Positions 1 to 14,430 are shown, numbered from the stretch's first letter. The stretch is 64,000 bases of DNA from Leptothrix cholodnii SP-6 (GCF_000019785.1 NC_010524.1:2964001-3028000); one strand, 5' to 3'. Program-made: numbers and translations. Notes: a model not told the origin generated them from the letters alone.

Positions 1-1407
<1,407 letters not shown>

Positions 1408-1467
1408 GGTGTGTGTGCTCCTCGGGCCTGGCCCTGCGGGTTCGGGTTTGCGTGAACGGGGTTGGAA

Positions 1468-2523
1468 TCAGGGGGATGTGGACAGGTCGAGCAGCCGCCG
1501 CGCGGCCACCGACGCGGCGACGCGGCCGGCGCGCACGTCGTCGGTGATCGCGGGCAGCGCCTGGCGCACCTGCGCATGGGCACGAAAGCGCTCGCGCAGG
1601 CCGGCTTCGATGCGCTCCCACATCCAGGATTGGGTCTGCTGCTGGCGGCGCTGGGCGAGCCGGCCGTTGGCGGTCTGCAGATCGCGGAACTGGCTGACGG
1701 CGGCCCAGAACTCGGGCAGCCCGGCGCCCTTGAGCGCACTCAGCTGCAGCACCTGCGGCTGCCATGCCGGCTTGGCCGGCGCGCCGCCGTGAGCGTGGTC
1801 CGGGTGGCCGTGCAAGGCGTGCATCCCGAGCAGGCGCAGCGCGCTGGTGATCTGGGCGCGGGCGCGGGTGGCCGCGTCGGGGTCGATGTCGGCCTTGTTG
1901 ATGACCACCAGGTCAGCCAGCTCCATCACGCCCTTCTTGATCGCCTGCAGGTCGTCGCCGGCGTTGGGCAGTTGCAGCAGCACGAACATGTCGGTCATCG
2001 CCGCCACCGAGGTCTCGCTCTGGCCGACGCCGACGGTCTCGACGATGACGATGTCGTAACCCGCCGCCTCGGTGACGAGCATGCTCTCGCGGGTCTTGTC
2101 GGCCACGCCACCGAGCGTGCCCGACGACGGGCTCGGCCGGATGTAGGCGTGTTCGTTGACAGACAGGTGCTCCATGCGGGTCTTGTCGCCGAGGATCGAG
2201 CCACCCGACACGCTCGACGACGGATCGACCGCCAGCACCGCCACGCGGTGGCCACGCTCGATCAGGTAGAGGCCCAGCGCCTCGATGAAGGTCGACTTGC
2301 CCACGCCAGGCACACCCGAGATGCCGATCCGGAACGAGCGGCCGGTGAAGGGCAGCAAGGCGTTGAGCAGCGCATCGGCAGCCAGGCGGTGATCGGTGCG
2401 GGTCGATTCGAGCAGCGTGATGGTCTTGGCCATCGCGCGCCGCTGCGCGGCCCCCGGGGCGCCCACGATGGCCGTGGCCAGCGCGCGCTGCGCGTCGGCC
2501 AGCGTGTCGAAAGATTCAGTCAT
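1468..2523 (-). CDS. meaB: Methylmalonyl-CoA mutase-associated GTPase MeaB (ArgK/LAO family)
   Basis: G3E-type P-loop GTPase that protects adenosylcobalamin-dependent methylmalonyl-CoA mutase and gates cofactor loading. The 351-residue protein has a Walker A loop GVPGVGKST (residues 70-78), an AVDPSSS segment near residue 98, ETVGVGQSE (162-170) and the guanine-specificity motif NKAD (209-212). The length is normal for MeaB, which carries a C-terminal dimerisation arm. Its start codon lies inside the end of the upstream GNAT gene (8-bp overlap), so the two are probably translationally coupled. Position between mutase and pccB fits the mutase chaperone role. A histidine-rich stretch (HALHGHPDHAHGG) near residue 236 is unusual and may simply be a surface loop. 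Confidence 0.95.
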   Translation of the reverse strand: MTESFDTLADAQRALATAIVGAPGAAQRRAMAKTITLLESTRTDHRLAADALLNALLPFTGRSFRIGISGVPGVGKSTFIEALGLYLIERGHRVAVLAVDPSSSVSGGSILGDKTRMEHLSVNEHAYIRPSPSSGTLGGVADKTRESMLVTEAAGYDIVIVETVGVGQSETSVAAMTDMFVLLQLPNAGDDLQAIKKGVMELADLVVINKADIDPDAATRARAQITSALRLLGMHALHGHPDHAHGGAPAKPAWQPQVLQLSALKGAGLPEFWAAVSQFRDLQTANGRLAQRRQQQTQSWMWERIEAGLRERFRAHAQVRQALPAITDDVRAGRVAASVAARRLLDLSTSP

Positions 2524-2989
2524 GGTCGCTGGCGGGGTGGGCCGGGCGGCGGAAGTAGAGATCCCATTCGCCCTCGGCCTGCAGAACGAAGCCGTGGCGC
2601 TCGTAGAAGCGCGTGGCGTCGCTGTGCTTGAGAGCCGTCACGTAGACCGGCATGGACCGCACGTCGGCCTCGGCCAGCACGCGCCGCATCACCCAGGCGC
2701 CGATGCCTTCGCCCTGCGCGCTGGGGTGGATGTAGAGGTGGTCGAGCAGCAGGTCCTGGTCGCGCGGGATCACCACCACGAAGCCGACCAGCTCGCCGTC
2801 ACGCAGGATGTGGCGGGTGTGCGCGGGGTTGAAGCCGCGGCTCAGGCGCTCGCGCACACGTTCGGGGTCGAAGCGGCCGGCGCGCTCGAGGCTCTCGCGC
2901 ATGGCGGACATGCGCAAGGCCAGCAGGGCCTCGAAATCGCCTTCGCCTGCAGGCGTCAACGAGAGTTGATGGACGGCACCAGTGGGCAT
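2516..2989 (-). CDS. GNAT family N-acetyltransferase in the mutase operon
   Basis: 157-residue single-domain GNAT protein. The acetyl-CoA binding motif A is visible as LYIHPSAQGEGIGAWVMRR (QxxGxG/A pattern, about residues 90-110), followed by the C-terminal segment HSDATRFYERHGF that is standard in GNATs. The substrate cannot be told from sequence. It lies between the mutase gene (47 bp upstream) and meaB (8-bp overlap) on the same strand, so it should be cotranscribed with them. A link to acyl-CoA metabolism or to protein acylation is only a guess. ATG 2987-2989 was chosen because it gives a full-length N-terminal beta strand. Confidence 0.85.
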   Translation of the reverse strand: MPTGAVHQLSLTPAGEGDFEALLALRMSAMRESLERAGRFDPERVRERLSRGFNPAHTRHILRDGELVGFVVVIPRDQDLLLDHLYIHPSAQGEGIGAWVMRRVLAEADVRSMPVYVTALKHSDATRFYERHGFVLQAEGEWDLYFRRPAHPASDHD

Positions 2990-3035
2990 GAGGCGTGAAG
3001 CAGCGTGGCGGGGCCTGCAGCGTATCGCAGCCCGA

Positions 3036-5198
<2,163 letters not shown>

Positions 5199-5227
5199 CG
5201 TGGTTTCCTGAGCAGACGCGCTCAGCG

Positions 5228-5257
5228 ATGATACATGATGCATAATTATGAATTCAA
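5228..5257 (-). promoter_or_regulatory. Predicted sigma70 promoter of the methylmalonyl-CoA mutase operon
   Basis: Read on the minus strand there is a -35 TTGAAT (5252-5257), an 18-bp spacer and a -10 TATCAT (5228-5233), giving a short leader of roughly 20-25 nt before the mutase ATG at 5198. The spacer is strikingly AT-rich for this genome and contains the palindrome described separately. Based on motif inspection only. Confidence 0.55.
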
Positions 5258-5933
5258 GTCTGACTCCAAAACGACATCCGCCGTGTCATTGCCCACCGCC
5301 GAAACCAGTCTCTCGCCGCGCGCCCTCTACCAGGACGTGGCCGAGCGCCTGCGCGAGCAGATCTTCAATCGCGAACTGGAGCCGGGCAGCTGGATCGACG
5401 AGCAGAAGCTGACGGCCGAGTTCGGCATCAGCCGCACGCCCCTGCGCGAAGCACTGAAGGTGCTGGCGGTCGAGGGGCTGGTGACGATGAAGGTGCGGCG
5501 CGGCGCCTATGTCACCGAGATGTCGACGCAGGACGTGAAGCAGGTCTATCACATCATGGCGCTGCTCGAGGCCGATGCCGCCGCCGAGGTGGCCACCCAC
5601 GCCAGCGAGGTCCAGCTGGCCCAGTTGCGCGCCCTGCACAACCAGCTCGAGCGCGAGGTGCAGCAGCGCGAGTTCTTCTTCGCCACCAACGAGGCGTTCC
5701 ACGCCCAGATCCAGCTGCTGGCGGGCAACCGCTGGCGGATGCAGATCGTCAACGACCTGCGCAAGGTCATGAAGCTCAACCGCCACCACTCGCTGTTCAA
5801 GCAGGGCCGCATCGACGAGTCGCTGGCCGAACACCGCGCGCTGATGGCGGCCATCGAGCGGCGCGACCCCGAGGCCGCACGCTGCCTGATGCATGCCCAT
5901 TTCGAGAACGGCCTGGCCGCCGCCGCAGATTGA
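5235..5933 (+). CDS. GntR-family transcriptional regulator, FCD (FadR-like) subfamily
   Basis: 232-residue regulator with an N-terminal winged helix (recognition part [17 protein letters not shown], about residues 57-73) and an all-helical FCD effector domain (about 95-225) that usually binds a carboxylate with a metal ion. Divergent from the mutase operon, so it is the likely regulator of propionyl-CoA/methylmalonyl-CoA metabolism. The start is uncertain: ATG 5235 and ATG 5238 lie inside the mutase promoter and have no clear ribosome site, while GTG 5283 just before the conserved [11 protein letters not shown] segment is an alternative. If 5283 is right, the palindrome at 5241 is truly intergenic. 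Confidence 0.88.
   Translation: MMHNYEFKSDSKTTSAVSLPTAETSLSPRALYQDVAERLREQIFNRELEPGSWIDEQKLTAEFGISRTPLREALKVLAVEGLVTMKVRRGAYVTEMSTQDVKQVYHIMALLEADAAAEVATHASEVQLAQLRALHNQLEREVQQREFFFATNEAFHAQIQLLAGNRWRMQIVNDLRKVMKLNRHHSLFKQGRIDESLAEHRALMAAIERRDPEAARCLMHAHFENGLAAAAD
5241..5250. promoter_or_regulatory. AT-rich palindrome CATAATTATG, candidate operator
   Basis: A perfect 10-bp inverted repeat, extending to 16 bp (5238-5253) with one mismatched pair, sits in the spacer between the -35 and -10 of the mutase promoter and overlaps the 5' end of the divergent gntR frame. A dimeric GntR repressor bound here would block RNA polymerase at the mutase promoter and might autoregulate its own gene. The assignment to the adjacent regulator is an inference from position. 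Confidence 0.45.
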
Positions 5934-5939
5934 GCGGAC

Positions 5940-5961
5940 TCAGCTTGAGGTCAGCTTGAGG
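5940..5961. repeat. Tandem 11-bp direct repeat upstream of sucC
   Basis: TCAGCTTGAGG occurs twice without a gap (5940-5950 and 5951-5961), just after the gntR stop and about 90 bp before sucC. The 11-bp period equals one helical turn, so a phased protein-binding site is possible, but replication slippage explains it equally well. Confidence 0.5.
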
Positions 5962-6047
5962 GCGCAGAGTGCGCCGCGCTGCACAGGCCAACGTCACCCC
6001 ACGTTTCCCCACCCCCTGCATCCCACATCCTACGAGGAGCCGTCCCA

Positions 6048-7208
<1,161 letters not shown>

Positions 7209-7225
7209 GCCCGGAGCAACAGAAC

Positions 7226-8119
7226 ATGTCGATTCTCATCAACAAAGACACCCGCGTCATCACGCAGGGCATCACCGGCAAGACCGGCCAGTTCCACACG
7301 CTGGGCTGCCAGGCCTATGCCAACGGCAAGAACGCCTTCGTCGCGGGCGTGAACCCGAAGAAGGCGGGCGAGAAGTTCGCCGACATCCCCATCTACGCCA
7401 GCGTCAAGGAAGCCGCGCAGCAGCAAGGCGCGACCGTCAGCGTGATCTACGTGCCGCCCGCCGGCGCGGCAGCGGCGATCTGGGAAGCGGTCGAAGCCGA
7501 CCTGGACCTGGCGATCTGCATCACCGAAGGCATCCCGGTTCGGGACATGCTCGAAGTGCGCAACAAGATGAAGGCCAAGGAAGCCGCCGGCGGCAAGAAG
7601 ACGCTGCTGCTGGGCCCCAACTGCCCGGGCCTGATCACGCCCGAGGAGATCAAGATCGGCATCATGCCCGGCCACATCCACCGCAAGGGCCGCATCGGCG
7701 TGGTGAGCCGTTCGGGCACGCTGACGTATGAAGCGGTCGCCCAGCTGACCGAGATCGGCCTGGGCCAATCGAGCGCGGTGGGCATCGGCGGCGACCCGAT
7801 CAACGGCTTGAAGCACATCGACGTGATGCGCGCCTTCAACGACGATCCGGACACCGATGCGGTGATCATGATCGGCGAGATCGGCGGCCCCGATGAAGCC
7901 GAAGCGGCGATGTGGTGCAAGGCGAACATGAAGAAGCCGATCGTCGGTTTCATCGCGGGCGTGACGGCGCCCGCGGGCAAGCGCATGGGCCATGCCGGTG
8001 CGCTGATCAGCGGTGGCGCGGACACGGCGGACGCCAAGCTCGCGATCATGGAGGAGTGCGGTTTCACGATCACCCGCAACCCCAGCGAGATGGCACGCCT
8101 GCTGAAGGCGCTGCTGTAA
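7226..8119 (+). CDS. sucD: Succinyl-CoA synthetase alpha subunit
   Basis: Catalytic alpha subunit carrying the phosphohistidine intermediate and the CoA-binding Rossmann domain. 297 residues (E. coli 289). Visible landmarks are [11 protein letters not shown] (CoA pocket), [31 protein letters not shown], and the active-site segment [14 protein letters not shown] whose histidine is phosphorylated. Start ATG 7226 has GGAG about 10 nt upstream. Partner of sucC immediately before it; a strong terminator follows. Confidence 0.97.
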   Translation: MSILINKDTRVITQGITGKTGQFHTLGCQAYANGKNAFVAGVNPKKAGEKFADIPIYASVKEAAQQQGATVSVIYVPPAGAAAAIWEAVEADLDLAICITEGIPVRDMLEVRNKMKAKEAAGGKKTLLLGPNCPGLITPEEIKIGIMPGHIHRKGRIGVVSRSGTLTYEAVAQLTEIGLGQSSAVGIGGDPINGLKHIDVMRAFNDDPDTDAVIMIGEIGGPDEAEAAMWCKANMKKPIVGFIAGVTAPAGKRMGHAGALISGGADTADAKLAIMEECGFTITRNPSEMARLLKALL

Positions 8120-8158
8120 ACGGCACGGATCGACCGGTAAGCCGGTCGTGCCATGACG

Positions 8159-8180
8159 AGCCGCCTTCGGGCGGCTTTTT
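8159..8180 (+). terminator. Intrinsic terminator of sucCD
   Basis: Seven-bp GC stem AGCCGCC/GGCGGCT closed by a stable TTCG tetraloop (8159-8176), followed by more T residues to 8180. It begins about 40 bp after the sucD stop. Confidence 0.85.
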
Positions 8181-8220
8181 CGTGGGCTGATGAACGGTGA
8201 TTCTTCGGCTCGACGGAAAC

Positions 8221-8248
8221 GACAAAGGCTCCCGAAGGAGCCTTTGTC
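8221..8248 (-). terminator. Perfect 12-bp hairpin between convergent sucD and gltA, probable gltA terminator
   Basis: GACAAAGGCTCC and its exact complement flank a 4-nt CGAA loop. It lies 40 bp beyond the gltA stop. The T-run after the stem is poor on the minus strand, so it may serve as a bidirectional terminator or an mRNA 3'-end stabiliser. Confidence 0.65.
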
Positions 8249-8287
8249 TTCATCGCGCCGCGAGACACGCGGCACGGATGGGATCGA

Positions 8288-9601
<1,314 letters not shown>

Positions 9602-9668
9602 GGCTGTTTCCTCTTCAAGTCAAATCAGATCGGCGCAAATTTGCAGAGCGGGACATCGGGGCTGCACG

Positions 9669-9944
9669 TCACCGCGGCGGGCGCTCGCGCAACTGGGCCA
9701 GTACCTGCAGCACCTCGGGGCTCGCGAGCTCGCCCTGGGGTTCGCTTCGCTGCAGCAGCAGGTCCAGCAGATCGTTATCGGCCAAATCCATCAGGGCATC
9801 CAGACCGGCGGCTTGCCACACGGTCAGGACGTCCTCGTAGCGCTGGAAAAAGCGCTCGATGAAAAGGTCGTTCTCCAGCAGACCACGGCGGCAACGCCAA
9901 CGCAGTTTGCTCAGTGAGCGGGCATCGAGCAGGGCAGTGTCCAT
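9669..9944 (-). CDS. sdhE: FAD assembly factor SdhE (succinate dehydrogenase assembly factor 2 family)
   Basis: 91-residue helical protein that promotes covalent attachment of FAD to SdhA. The diagnostic RGxxE motif is present as RGLLE at residues 20-24, followed by the conserved acidic helix FERY-like segment (IERFFQRYEDVL) and DNDLLDLL. It starts 31 bp after sdhB and precedes gltA, the usual position in betaproteobacteria, where it is cotranscribed with its client SdhA. Confidence 0.93.
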   Translation of the reverse strand: MDTALLDARSLSKLRWRCRRGLLENDLFIERFFQRYEDVLTVWQAAGLDALMDLADNDLLDLLLQRSEPQGELASPEVLQVLAQLRERPPR

Positions 9945-9975
9945 TGCGGGTCTTGCAGGGTTCTGACCAGGGTGA

Positions 9976-10680
9976 TCAGACAGCGCGACGCACCATCAGT
10001 TCTTTGATCTTGCCGATCGCCTTGGTGGGGTTCAGTCCCTTCGGGCAGACATCGACGCAATTCATGATGGTGTGGCAGCGGAACAGGCGGTACGGATCCT
10101 CGAGGTTGTCAAGGCGCTCGCTGGTGCCTTGATCACGGCTGTCGGCGATGAAGCGGTAGGCCTGCAGCAGGCCGGCCGGGCCGACGAACTTGTCGGGGTT
10201 CCACCAGAAGCTCGGGCAGCTGGTCGAGCAGCTCGCGCACAGGATGCACTCGTACAGGCCGTTGAGCTCGTCGCGCTCTTCGGGCGACTGCAGGCGCTCC
10301 TTGTCGGGCGGGATGCTGTCGTTGAGGAGGTAGGGCTTGATCGAGTTGTACTGCTTGAAGAACTGCGTCATGTCCACGATCAGGTCGCGGATGACCGGCA
10401 GGCCCGGCAGCGGCTTGAGCACGATGACGCCCGGCAGGTCACGCATGTTGGTCAGGCAGGCCAGACCGTTCTTGCCGTTGATGTTCATCGCGTCCGAACC
10501 GCACACGCCTTCACGGCAGGAACGGCGGAAGCTCAGCGTCGGGTCGACGGCCTTGAGCTTGATCAGGGCATCGAGCAGCATGCGTTCGTGGCCGTCGAGT
10601 TCGACGTCGATCGACTGCATGTAGGGCTTGCTGTCCTTGTCAGGATCGTAGCGGTAGATCTGGAAAGTGCGCTTGGCCAT
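9976..10680 (-). CDS. sdhB: Succinate dehydrogenase iron-sulfur subunit
   Basis: Electron-transfer subunit of respiratory complex II on the cytoplasmic face of the membrane. 234 residues with all cluster ligands: the 2Fe-2S site C55, C60, D63 and C75; then [11 protein letters not shown] (C145, C148, C151, C155) and C202, C208, C212 in [17 protein letters not shown] for the 4Fe-4S and 3Fe-4S clusters. Ligand spacing is identical to the E. coli protein at the N-terminus. 18 bp separate it from sdhA. Confidence 0.98.
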   Translation of the reverse strand: MAKRTFQIYRYDPDKDSKPYMQSIDVELDGHERMLLDALIKLKAVDPTLSFRRSCREGVCGSDAMNINGKNGLACLTNMRDLPGVIVLKPLPGLPVIRDLIVDMTQFFKQYNSIKPYLLNDSIPPDKERLQSPEERDELNGLYECILCASCSTSCPSFWWNPDKFVGPAGLLQAYRFIADSRDQGTSERLDNLEDPYRLFRCHTIMNCVDVCPKGLNPTKAIGKIKELMVRRAV

Positions 10681-10698
10681 GGTTTGTTCTCGCTGCGA

Positions 10699-12507
10699 TC
10701 AGAAGGTGCGGACCTTGGGCGGAACGGATTCCACCGTCAGCGGTTTCAGGTTCACCGGCTTGTACGACAGGCTGTTGGTGGCGCTGTCCCAGAGGGTGTG
10801 CTTCATCCATTCCTTGTCGTTGCGGCCGAGCGGGAACTCGGCGTCGTCGGCACCGCGCTCGTAGTCGTTCACGGTGTGTGCGCCACGGCATTCGGTGCGG
10901 GCTGCAGCCGAGGTCATCGTGGCCTGCGCAGCCTCGATCAGGTTGTCGACTTCGAGCGCCTCGATGCGGGCGGTGTTGAAGACCTTGGACTTGTCCTTGA
11001 GCGTGATCGCCTTGACGCGCTCGCGCATCGCATTGATCTTGAGCACACCCTCGTTCATCGACTTCTGGGTGCGGAACACGCCGGCGTGCTGCTGCATCGT
11101 GCTGCGCAGGTCGTTGGCGACGTCCTGCGCGTACTCGCCCTTGGCGCTGCCATCCAGGCGCGCCAGGCGGGCGAGCGAGAAGTCGGCCGCATCCTTGGGC
11201 AGATCCTTGTGCGACCTGGGTGCGCTCTTGAGCGCGTCGACGATGTGGTTGCCGGCCGCGCGACCGAACACCAGCAGGTCGAGCAGCGAGTTGGTGCCCA
11301 GGCGGTTGGCGCCGTGCACCGACACGCAGGAGCACTCGCCCACCGCGTACAGGCCGTTGACCACGCTCTTGTGATCGCCACCCTTGGGCACGACCACCTG
11401 ACCGTTGATGTTGGTCGGGATGCCACCCATCTGGTAGTGGATGGTCGGCACCACGGGGATCGATTCCTTGGTGATGTCGACGTTGGCGAAGTTGTGACCG
11501 ATCTCGAACACCGAGGGCAGGCGCTTGAGGATGGTGTCGCCGCCCAGGTGGGTCATGTCGAGGTTGATGTAGTCCTTGTTGGGACCGCAGCCGCGACCTT
11601 CCTTGATTTCCTGGTCCATGCAGCGGCTGACGAAGTCGCGCGGCGCCAGGTCCTTCAGCGTCGGGGCATAGCGCTCCATGAAACGCTCGCCGTTGACGTT
11701 GCGCAGGATCGCGCCTTCGCCACGGCAGCCTTCGGTCAGCAGCACGCCGGCGTTGTGCACGCCGGTCGGGTGGAACTGCCAGAACTCCATGTCCTGCAGC
11801 GGGATGTTGGCGCGCGCCGCCATGCCCAGGCCGTCGCCGGTGTTGATGAAGGCGTTGGTGCTGGCCGCGAAGATGCGACCGGCGCCACCGGTGGCAAACA
11901 GCGTGGTCTTGGCTTCGAGGATGTAGACGTCGCCGGTCTCCATCTCGAGGGCGGTGACGCCGAGCACGTCGCCTTCACTGTCGCGGATGAGGTCGAGCGC
12001 CATCCATTCGACGAAGAACTGGGTGCGCGACTTGACGTTCTGCTGGTACAGCGTGTGCAGCATCGCGTGACCGGTGCGGTCGGCTGCGGCGCAGGCGCGC
12101 TGCACGGGCTTCTCGCCGTAGTTGGCGGTGTGACCACCGAACGGACGCTGGTAGATCGTGCCGTCGGCATTGCGATCGAACGGCATGCCGAAGTGCTCGA
12201 GCTCGTACACCACCTTGCCGGCTTCACGGCACATGAACTCGATGGCGTCCTGGTCGCCCAGCCAGTCGGAGCCCTTGATGGTGTCGTAGAAGTGGTAGTG
12301 CCAGTTGTCTTCCGACATGTTGCCCAGCGACGCACCGATGCCGCCCTGGGCAGCCACCGTGTGCGAACGGGTCGGGAAGACCTTGCTCAGCACGGCCACG
12401 TTGAGGCCGGCCTGAGCCAGTTGCAGCGATGCGCGCATGCCCGAGCCGCCCGCACCGACGATGACCACGTCGAACTTGCGACGCGGCAGATTGGAACCAA
12501 CAGCCAT
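10699..12507 (-). CDS. sdhA: Succinate dehydrogenase flavoprotein subunit
   Basis: Oxidises succinate to fumarate and carries covalent FAD. 602 residues from ATG 12505-12507. The FAD-binding GxGxxG appears as VIVGAGGSGMRA near the N-terminus; the flavinylated histidine lies in SHTVAAQGGIGA; the substrate region shows HPTGVHNAGVLLTEGCRGEGA and RLGTNSLLDLLVFGRAAG. A longer frame reaches 12558, but the conserved protein starts at MAVGSNLPRRKFD, which has GGAG upstream and overlaps the sdhD stop in a TGATG arrangement, a sign of translational coupling. Confidence 0.98.
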   Translation of the reverse strand: MAVGSNLPRRKFDVVIVGAGGSGMRASLQLAQAGLNVAVLSKVFPTRSHTVAAQGGIGASLGNMSEDNWHYHFYDTIKGSDWLGDQDAIEFMCREAGKVVYELEHFGMPFDRNADGTIYQRPFGGHTANYGEKPVQRACAAADRTGHAMLHTLYQQNVKSRTQFFVEWMALDLIRDSEGDVLGVTALEMETGDVYILEAKTTLFATGGAGRIFAASTNAFINTGDGLGMAARANIPLQDMEFWQFHPTGVHNAGVLLTEGCRGEGAILRNVNGERFMERYAPTLKDLAPRDFVSRCMDQEIKEGRGCGPNKDYINLDMTHLGGDTILKRLPSVFEIGHNFANVDITKESIPVVPTIHYQMGGIPTNINGQVVVPKGGDHKSVVNGLYAVGECSCVSVHGANRLGTNSLLDLLVFGRAAGNHIVDALKSAPRSHKDLPKDAADFSLARLARLDGSAKGEYAQDVANDLRSTMQQHAGVFRTQKSMNEGVLKINAMRERVKAITLKDKSKVFNTARIEALEVDNLIEAAQATMTSAAARTECRGAHTVNDYERGADDAEFPLGRNDKEWMKHTLWDSATNSLSYKPVNLKPLTVESVPPKVRTF

Positions 12508-12869
12508 CAGAGTCTCCAGAGAACTTGGATCGCCCAGCCGGCAGTGCCGACGAGCCACACGAGCGTGAACACCTGCAGCGACAGCCGCAGACCGACGGGC
12601 TTGATGTAGTCCATCCAGATGTCACGCATGCCCACCCAGGCGTGCCAGGCGAGAGAGATGATCAGCACGAAGGTCAGCACCTTCATCCACTGCTGCGAGA
12701 AGATGCCTGACCAGCGCTCGTAGCCGATGGGGCCGCCGAACAGCACCTGCAGCAGCAGGGCCACGGTGAACAGCGCCATCAGCACGGCGGTGACACGCTG
12801 GGCCAGCCAGTCGCGAAGGCCGTAGTGCGCACCGACGACGATGCGCTTGGATCCGTAGTTCTGGGACAT
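12507..12869 (-). CDS. sdhD: Succinate dehydrogenase membrane anchor subunit D
   Basis: Small membrane subunit that, with SdhC, holds heme b and the quinone site. 120 residues with three hydrophobic segments (about 25-45, 62-82, 92-116). The HxxxGMxxxxxDY pattern is seen as H76...GMRDIWMDY, which supplies a heme ligand and a quinone-site aspartate in this family. The stop overlaps the sdhA start by one base. Confidence 0.93.
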   Translation of the reverse strand: MSQNYGSKRIVVGAHYGLRDWLAQRVTAVLMALFTVALLLQVLFGGPIGYERWSGIFSQQWMKVLTFVLIISLAWHAWVGMRDIWMDYIKPVGLRLSLQVFTLVWLVGTAGWAIQVLWRL

Positions 12870-12906
12870 GGTGATTTCGTCTATTGAGAACCGGTGGGAC
12901 GGGGGG

Positions 12907-13335
12907 TCAGAACAGACCGAAGAGCTTGGCGCCCAGCGCCAGCGTCAGCAGCACGCTGGAAACCAGCGTGACCAGCGCCGAAGAGTGGCCATGCTGCTTG
13001 GTGACGCTGTGGGTGGCGTCCATCCAGAGATGGCGCACGCCGGCGATGAAGTGGTGCAGGTAGGCCCAGATCAGGCCCAGCGCCACCAGCTTGACCAGCA
13101 CGCCCGGCACGAATCCGATACCGGAACTGAATGCCGCGGTGAACTCTTCGTACGACACCTCGGAAGTCACGCTGGTATCGAAGAACCAGATGATCAGGGG
13201 CAACAGGAGAAACATCATCGCGCCGCTGACGCGGTGCAGGATCGACACGATGCCCGCCGGGGGTAACCGGTAGCTCGCGATGTCGGTGATGTGGATGTTG
13301 CGAAAGACCGGGCGTTGCGGGGTCGAGTCAGCCAT
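12907..13335 (-). CDS. sdhC: Succinate dehydrogenase cytochrome b556 subunit
   Basis: Heme-binding membrane subunit of complex II. 142 residues from ATG 13333-13335, which has AAGAAGG upstream; the longer open frame to 13410 lacks a ribosome site. Conserved landmarks are the quinone-site HRVSG (34-38) and the heme segment LHHFIAGVRHLWMD (93-106). Three membrane helices. First structural gene of sdhCDAB; the gntR regulator ends 93 bp upstream on the same strand. Confidence 0.95.
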   Translation of the reverse strand: MADSTPQRPVFRNIHITDIASYRLPPAGIVSILHRVSGAMMFLLLPLIIWFFDTSVTSEVSYEEFTAAFSSGIGFVPGVLVKLVALGLIWAYLHHFIAGVRHLWMDATHSVTKQHGHSSALVTLVSSVLLTLALGAKLFGLF

Positions 13336-13370
13336 GGCGTGCCTTCTTGTGATCACAGAGAAACCGTAGG

Positions 13371-13398
13371 ATTTTATTGCAATGCAGCAGTCTGTTAC
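13371..13398 (-). promoter_or_regulatory. Candidate internal promoter for sdhC
   Basis: On the minus strand, GTAACA (13393-13398), a 16-bp spacer and TAAAAT (13371-13376) lie in the only AT-rich part of the gntR-sdhC gap and would give a leader of about 30 nt. The -10 is good, the -35 only fair. It would let sdhCDAB be transcribed independently of the regulator gene. Confidence 0.4.
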
Positions 13399-13428
13399 TT
13401 GCCCTGGCATCGCGGTGTGTTGTCAGCA

Positions 13429-14208
13429 TCAGCTCAACTCGTTGCGGTAATGATGATGCGTGGTGTTGTAGAGGCCGCGCCGCAGCTCGACCGGCTTGTC
13501 GCCATAGGTCAGCGACAGGCGTTCGACGCTCAGCAACGGAGTGCCTTCACTCACGCACAACAAGGTTGCGACGGAACGATCGGCACCGATGGCACGGATC
13601 TTCTCTTCGGCGCGAATCATGCGCACGCCGAATTCGGATTCGAACAGGCTGTAGAGCGGCCCGCGATACTCGCTCAGGCGCTCGGCAGTCAGGCCCTTGA
13701 ACAGATTGCCGGGCAGCCAGATATCGTCGAGCACGATCGGCCTGCCGGCCTGCGAGAGCGTGCGGCGGATCTGCACCACCATGTCGCCCGAGCGCAGATC
13801 GAGCGAGCGAACCACGTCGACCGGCGCACGCAGGCGTCGGCAATCGAGAAACTCGCGCTGCATCGGCAGCGGCGGGCCGCCGTCTTCGGGTTGCAGCCGC
13901 AGGAACCGGTACTGGATCTTCTCTTCGTTGTGGGTCGCGACGAACGTGCCCTTGCCCTGCCGGCGCACCAGCAGGTTCTCGGCCGCCAGTTCGTCGATGG
14001 CCTTGCGCACGGTGCCCTGGCTGACCTTGAAACGCGCGGCCAGGTCGAGCTCGCTCGGAATCGCCTCGCCGGGCTTCCATTCGCCGCCCTGCAGGCCACG
14101 CATGATCAGCGCCTTGATCTGCTGATAGAGCGGGCTGAACGCAGGCGTCGACTCGCCGGCCGCATCGGCGGCAGGATTGGGCGGCGTATTGGACGCAATA
14201 TGCGACAT
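13429..14208 (-). CDS. GntR-family transcriptional regulator, UTRA (HutC-like) subfamily, linked to TCA genes
   Basis: 259-residue regulator: N-terminal winged helix (LYQQIKALIMRGL...IPSELDLAARFKVSQGTVRKAIDEL, about residues 25-75) and a UTRA ligand-binding domain (about 95-250). ATG 14206-14208 was chosen; the open frame extends much further, over the operator and antisense to mdh, which is not credible coding sequence. It heads the minus-strand run sdhCDAB-sdhE-gltA and is divergent from mdh. A perfect palindrome 52 bp upstream, whose core recurs at acnB, is its likely operator. The effector is unknown; a TCA intermediate would make sense. Confidence 0.9.
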   Translation of the reverse strand: MSHIASNTPPNPAADAAGESTPAFSPLYQQIKALIMRGLQGGEWKPGEAIPSELDLAARFKVSQGTVRKAIDELAAENLLVRRQGKGTFVATHNEEKIQYRFLRLQPEDGGPPLPMQREFLDCRRLRAPVDVVRSLDLRSGDMVVQIRRTLSQAGRPIVLDDIWLPGNLFKGLTAERLSEYRGPLYSLFESEFGVRMIRAEEKIRAIGADRSVATLLCVSEGTPLLSVERLSLTYGDKPVELRRGLYNTTHHHYRNELS

Positions 14209-14259
14209 GTTCGCGATTGCAGCACAAGCCGGCCCGGCGGCGCAACCAAATGTCAACAG

Positions 14260-14277
14260 ATGTCTTATATAAGACAT
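14260..14277. promoter_or_regulatory. Perfect 18-bp palindrome, putative operator of the TCA GntR regulator
   Basis: ATGTCTTATATAAGACAT is identical to its own reverse complement. It lies in the divergent region between the gntR-sdhCDAB-sdhE-gltA run and mdh. Directly after it comes ATAAGAT, so a weak plus-strand promoter (TCAACA 14253-14258, 18-bp spacer, TAAGAT 14277-14282) would have the palindrome in its spacer. The 14-bp core is repeated exactly at the acnB promoter. Confidence 0.75.
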
Positions 14278-14284
14278 AAGATCG

Positions 14285-14313
14285 TTGACGCACCCAGGGT
14301 CTATCCCTAGACT
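14285..14313 (+). promoter_or_regulatory. Predicted sigma70 promoter of mdh
   Basis: TTGACG (14285-14290), a 17-bp spacer and TAGACT (14308-14313) fit the sigma70 consensus well. It begins 7 bp after the palindromic operator and leaves a leader of about 110 nt before mdh. Confidence 0.5.
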
Positions 14314-14430
14314 GCGCGATACTTCTGATTCACCGTTGCAGCGCGGCACTGACACCGTCTTGAATCGTGTCAACCCCAGCCAGCGCGCGGCTGAGTCGCC
14401 AGTTCCTTTCATTCCACCAGGAGTTCCTCC

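Noticed and set aside
10072..12609. An 845-codon open frame opposite sdhA and sdhB
   Set aside because: Same antisense artefact; sdhA and sdhB account for the sequence.
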